From JAJDXO01 sp965221855 (GTDB taxonomy: Bacteria; Pseudomonadota; Alphaproteobacteria; Rhodospirillales; UBA2165): a DNA stretch of 64,000 bases. The DNA lies in the NCBI GenBank assembly GCA_965221855.1, contig CBDCSV010000002.1, forward strand, positions 62,001 through 126,000, in the 5' to 3' direction. Within the stretch, counting starts at the first letter, position 1; every line of letters begins with the position of its first letter. Below the pieces are notes generated by a model that saw only the letters and a program-made list of their open reading frames with translations, was not told where the DNA came from and ran no database searches. Shown piece after piece: positions 61,284-64,000 of this stretch. A program made the translations under genes and the position numbers.

Positions 61284-62510
61284 ATGGCCCAATCGGAAAA
61301 AGTCACGTTTACCGGCGCCTTGGGCGCCGAACTGGCCGCGCGCCTTGACCTGCCGGCCGGCAGACCCCGTGCCTACGCGCTCTTTGCACATTGTTTCACC
61401 TGTTCCAAGGACATATTCGCCGCCGCACGGGTCAGCGCCGGCCTGGCCGGGCGCGGCATCGCCGTTTTCCGTTTCGACTTTACGGGCCTTGGCCACTCCG
61501 ACGGCGAGTTCGCCAACACGAACTTCTCGTCCAATGTCGCCGACCTGAAGGCGGCCGCGGAATTCCTGCGCCGAAACCACGAGGCGCCGAAAATCCTCAT
61601 TGGACACAGCCTGGGCGGCGCGGCCGTTCTCGCGGCGGCCGAGGCGGTTCCGGAGGCGAAGGCGGTGGCCACCATCGGCGCGCCGTTCGATGTGGAGCAT
61701 GTGTCGGAGAACTTCGCGGCATCGGTGGACGAGATACGGGAGAAGGGCGAAGCCGAGGTGACGCTCGGCGGACGGCCGTTCGTCATCAAACGGCAGTTCC
61801 TGGACGACATCGGCTCGCAGGACCAGGCCCGGCGAATCGCCAATCTCAAGAAGGCGCTTGTCGTTTTTCACGGCCCGCTCGACCGGCAGGTCGGCATCGA
61901 CAACGCGGCCGCGATCTATTCGGCGGCCAGGCACCCCAAGAGTTTCGTCACCCTGGATGACGCGGATCATCTGCTGACCGAGCGCTCGGACGCCGTTTAC
62001 GTGGCCGACGTGATTTCCGCCTGGGCGACGAGGTATCTGGGCGAAACGGTCGAGGCGGCACGGGCGGCGCCGAATGCGGCGGAGGGAGAGGTGATCGTCG
62101 CCGAAAACGGCGTCGGGAGGTTCGGCCAATCCATTTCCGTCGGCGGGCGTCATGTCCTGACGGCGGACGAGCCGCCGCGGGTGGGCGGCGAGGATACCGG
62201 GCCGACGCCCTACGATCTGCTGCTCTCCGGCCTCGGCGCCTGCACGACCATGACCATGCGGATGTACGCCGCGCGGAAGAAAATTCCCTTGGACCGGGCG
62301 TCGGTCGCCCTGCGGCACGGCAAGATCCATGCCGAGGATTGCGGGGACTGCGAGACCCGGGACGGGAAGATAGACCGGATCGAACGGGAAATCACCCTGG
62401 AGGGCGATCTGACCGACGGGCAGCGGCGGAAATTGCTGGAGATCGCCGGCATGTGCCCGGTTCACCGGACGCTCCACTCTGAGGTGGATATCCAAACCAA
62501 ACTGGCCTAG
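61284..62510 (+). CDS. Bifunctional alpha/beta hydrolase / OsmC family protein
   Basis: A known fusion of 408 residues. The N-terminal hydrolase (about 1-245) has the oxyanion part FAHCFTCSKD and the nucleophile Ser109 in IGHSLGGAA, with 'LDDADHLLTERSDAVYVADV' carrying the catalytic His. The C-terminal OsmC domain (about 265-405) has the peroxidatic cysteines in LGACTTMTM and AGMCPVHRTL. It could hydrolyse esters and reduce organic peroxides. ATG 61284 follows GGAG and gives a conserved-looking start; 61248 is an alternative. Confidence 0.9.
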   Translation: MAQSEKVTFTGALGAELAARLDLPAGRPRAYALFAHCFTCSKDIFAAARVSAGLAGRGIAVFRFDFTGLGHSDGEFANTNFSSNVADLKAAAEFLRRNHEAPKILIGHSLGGAAVLAAAEAVPEAKAVATIGAPFDVEHVSENFAASVDEIREKGEAEVTLGGRPFVIKRQFLDDIGSQDQARRIANLKKALVVFHGPLDRQVGIDNAAAIYSAARHPKSFVTLDDADHLLTERSDAVYVADVISAWATRYLGETVEAARAAPNAAEGEVIVAENGVGRFGQSISVGGRHVLTADEPPRVGGEDTGPTPYDLLLSGLGACTTMTMRMYAARKKIPLDRASVALRHGKIHAEDCGDCETRDGKIDRIEREITLEGDLTDGQRRKLLEIAGMCPVHRTLHSEVDIQTKLA

Positions 62511-62549
62511 CCGTTCCCGTCCGCTGGGCCCCCGATCCGCCGTCATCGT

Positions 62550-62570
62550 CGTTGGAATATATTTCCAACG
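62550..62570. repeat. Perfect inverted repeat after the hydrolase-OsmC gene
   Basis: Arms CGTTGGAA and TTCCAACG with spacer TATAT, followed by AAAATTT. It may be a weak terminator for the plus-strand gene or an operator. Confidence 0.5.
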
Positions 62571-62606
62571 AAAATTTCGATTCAGGCCCGATCGCGTGCG
62601 CCGGTA

Positions 62607-62636
62607 TGGACATTCATGGACATTAATAGACATTTG
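62607..62636. repeat. Three 10-bp tandem repeats
   Basis: TGGACATTCA, TGGACATTAA and TAGACATTTG stand head to tail with a period of 10 bp, about one helical turn. Such spacing suits a protein that binds the same face of DNA, but no origin or regulated gene is evident. Confidence 0.5.
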
Positions 62637-62796
62637 ATGACTTGGTTAAATTCCAATTCCGTGCCTTTGCGCGCATTTTTGCGCGCGGGAACCACAAGCA
62701 AATTCATGTGGCAAAATCATGGGGCGGGACCCGCGAACGGTGCTTCCCTATCAATATGTGCGATCGGCCGCCGGATACCACCCCTCCACCCTCGGC

Positions 62797-62819
62797 GTCC
62801 CCTCCAGGGGGGAGGGGAC
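62797..62819. repeat. GC-rich hairpin GTCCCCTCC/GGAGGGGAC
   Basis: Perfect 9-bp arms with a 5-nt loop (AGGGG). Hairpins of this kind are often dispersed repeats in alphaproteobacterial genomes; whether it is repeated elsewhere cannot be seen here. Confidence 0.5.
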
Positions 62820-62995
62820 GCGCATGAAATTCCCCTCTCCCCCTACTTCAGGATTCCTCTGCGAAAGTCGCGCGGTTGGGTTTGTGGCGGGGGTTGTGGG
62901 TGTTTTGGGGCTATTGCGGTACCGCCCGGCGGGTCCGCCCTGGGGTTTGCGGGCCGGATTGCGGTGGGTTTTCGGTTTTCGGGCGCACCGGTCCC

Positions 62996-63958
62996 TCAGG
63001 GTCCGGCGAGCAGGCTGCTGGCTCTTCGAAGGTTGTAGACGGTGACCGCGGCCATCAGGCGGGCGGTGTTTCTTTCGAGGGTGAGGCCCTTTGCGCGGCG
63101 CAGCCCGTAAAGCCGCTTGAGGGCGGAGAACACCGCCTCGACCGGTGCCCGATGCCGCGCGATCAGGTCGTTGCGGCGCTGCTGCCAATGGGGCAGCCGG
63201 GGGGTGTGCTTGTGCCGCCGGTGCATGATGCGGTCCTTGATCCCGGCCGCCTTGAGCCGGGCGCGGCGGCCCTTGTGCTCGTAGGCCTTGTCGCCGTAGG
63301 CCGCGCCCTCGTCGCCAGAGATCAGCCCGTCGGCGACCGTGCTCTCATAGATCTTGGCCGAGGTCATGCCCGCCCGCCGGACCAGGCTCGAGCCCCGGTC
63401 GACGCCGACATGCGCCTTGTAGCCGAAAAAGGCCTTGCCGTTCCGCATGGTCCAGTCGGCATCGGGCTCGCGCGGGTGCCTGGCCCCCGCGCCGGCCTTG
63501 TAGGGCGGCGGGCGCGAGGCCGAGGCCACCAGGGTGGCGTCCATCAGCGTGCCCTTGCGCACCAGCAGCCCCTTCGCGTCGAGTTGGCGGTTGATCTCCT
63601 CGAAGGCCGCTTCCAGCACCGCGACCGCATCTTCCCGGAAGCGCCAGATCGTGGTCTCGTCCGGCGTCGGGGCGTCCAGCGCAAAGCCGCAGAAACGCCG
63701 GAACGACAGCCGGTCCAGCAGCGCTTCCTCCAGGCCCGGGTCCGACAGATCGTAGAGCGCCTGCAGATAGAGCGCCTTCAACATCGACAAGGGCGCATAG
63801 GGCGGACGGCCCCGGCGCCCCGGGCGGACCTCCGACGCCAGGCGCCCGAGCGGAGACCAGTCGATCAGCTCATCCAGACGCTCCAGCTTCGGGTTGGACC
63901 CAAGACCCGGAGAGACAAACGCTTCCGCGAAACCCAACTGACCCTTGCCGCTCATCGA
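62996..63958 (-). CDS. IS5 family transposase
   Basis: A transposase of about 320 residues with start near 63958 (MSGKGQLGFAEAF); the frame is open to 63991 as well. The N-terminal DUF772-like part reads 'YAPLSMLKALYLQALYDLSD', followed by 'PTPDETTIWRFREDA'. The catalytic acids are in GTLMDATLVAS, AAYGDKAYEHKG and 'RAPVEAVFSALKRLYGLRRA'. The gene is full length. The right terminal repeat is probably at or past the window end, so element borders are unresolved. Confidence 0.9.
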   Translation of the reverse strand, partial: SMSGKGQLGFAEAFVSPGLGSNPKLERLDELIDWSPLGRLASEVRPGRRGRPPYAPLSMLKALYLQALYDLSDPGLEEALLDRLSFRRFCGFALDAPTPDETTIWRFREDAVAVLEAAFEEINRQLDAKGLLVRKGTLMDATLVASASRPPPYKAGAGARHPREPDADWTMRNGKAFFGYKAHVGVDRGSSLVRRAGMTSAKIYESTVADGLISGDEGAAYGDKAYEHKGRRARLKAAGIKDRIMHRRHKHTPRLPHWQQRRNDLIARHRAPVEAVFSALKRLYGLRRAKGLTLERNTARLMAAVTVYNLRRASSLLAGP

Positions 63959-64000
63959 CCCCTCCAACGGTTGATGACACCAATGAATCACATCTCAAAC

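Larger units (their letters stand above)
62511..62995. other. Intergenic region with repeats, no clear gene
   Basis: Nothing protein-like is supported here. It contains a perfect inverted repeat CGTTGGAA-TATAT-TTCCAACG (62550-62570), three copies of a 10-bp motif (62607-62636), a TTTGCGCGC direct repeat with period 12 (62666-62686), and a GC-rich hairpin GTCCCCTCC/GGAGGGGAC (62797-62819). The last 150 bp is strongly G/T-skewed on the plus strand and may belong to the IS5 element, but I could not find its left end. Confidence 0.5.

Noticed and set aside
62616..63038. A 140-codon plus-strand frame in the gap before the IS5 transposase
   Set aside because: No convincing ribosome site or protein-like composition, it crosses several repeats, and it ends antisense to the transposase.

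Overview
The window reads as chromosome of a GC-rich alphaproteobacterium, very likely free-living or host-associated with a broad catabolic repertoire. Pointers are a MucR/Ros-family regulator, a TAXI-type TRAP transporter, Fur-family Zur with a znuA that faces it, box-pathway genes, Kdo genes (kdsB, kdsC-like) that imply a Gram-negative outer membrane, and gene ends typical of this class. A finer placement (for instance Rhodospirillales-like) is only a guess. No tRNA, rRNA or CRISPR array was seen.

Layout. 0-11.3 kb: end of a SsuBC/TauBC-like ABC importer, a RidA protein, an orphan molybdopterin subunit of the xanthine dehydrogenase family, a MarR regulator, then a peptide-type ABC operon (binding protein, amidohydrolase, two permeases, no ATPases) followed by a CmcJ-like oxidoreductase and a small exported protein. 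11.36-15.08 kb: an IS630-family element split by a complete IS66-family element. 15.0-24.2 kb: a DUF3500 gene whose 3' end was replaced by the IS630 element, then two identical ISAs1-family copies that bracket a MucR-like regulator and a complete branched-chain-type amino-acid ABC transporter (livGFHM plus its binding protein). 24.3-28.5 kb: an accessory patch with a type II-like restriction-modification pair, a 48-residue protein, a DUF5343 gene, a second IS630 copy and an AT-rich gene relic. 28.6-36.6 kb: boxB and boxC (aerobic benzoyl-CoA epoxidation and ring opening) divergent from a GNAT-Rrf2 pair, kdsB-kdsC-like, sdaA, and a third IS630 copy. 36.6-50 kb: sodC, a 144-bp IS256 remnant, a TAXI TRAP transporter, MaoC hydratase, nitroreductase, an IS256-family element, and a catabolic run of Rieske oxygenase, glutamine-synthetase-like ligase, acyl-CoA dehydrogenase, FAD/NAD protein and zinc alcohol dehydrogenase. 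50-57.4 kb: modABC, nicO, DUF1007 and znuA on one strand, divergent from zur-znuC-znuB across a Zur-box-like palindrome. 57.4-62.5 kb: metC, sseA, cysK and a Nudix hydrolase, then a hydrolase-OsmC fusion. 62.5-64 kb: a repeat-bearing gap and an IS5-family transposase.

How it fits together. Several units look like regulated import-plus-catabolism modules: Zn import under Zur, molybdate import that could feed the molybdenum hydroxylase, sulfur amino-acid conversion by cysK-sseA-metC, benzoyl-CoA degradation by boxBC, and an aromatic/amine pathway at 41-50 kb whose mix of nitroreductase, amine-glutamate ligase-like enzyme and ring hydroxylase is the most interesting metabolic lead. The window is also unusually dense in insertion sequences (three IS630, two ISAs1, one IS66, one full IS256 plus one remnant, one IS5), with copies whose predicted proteins are identical. 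This suggests recent transposition and offers several pairs of direct repeats for rearrangement.
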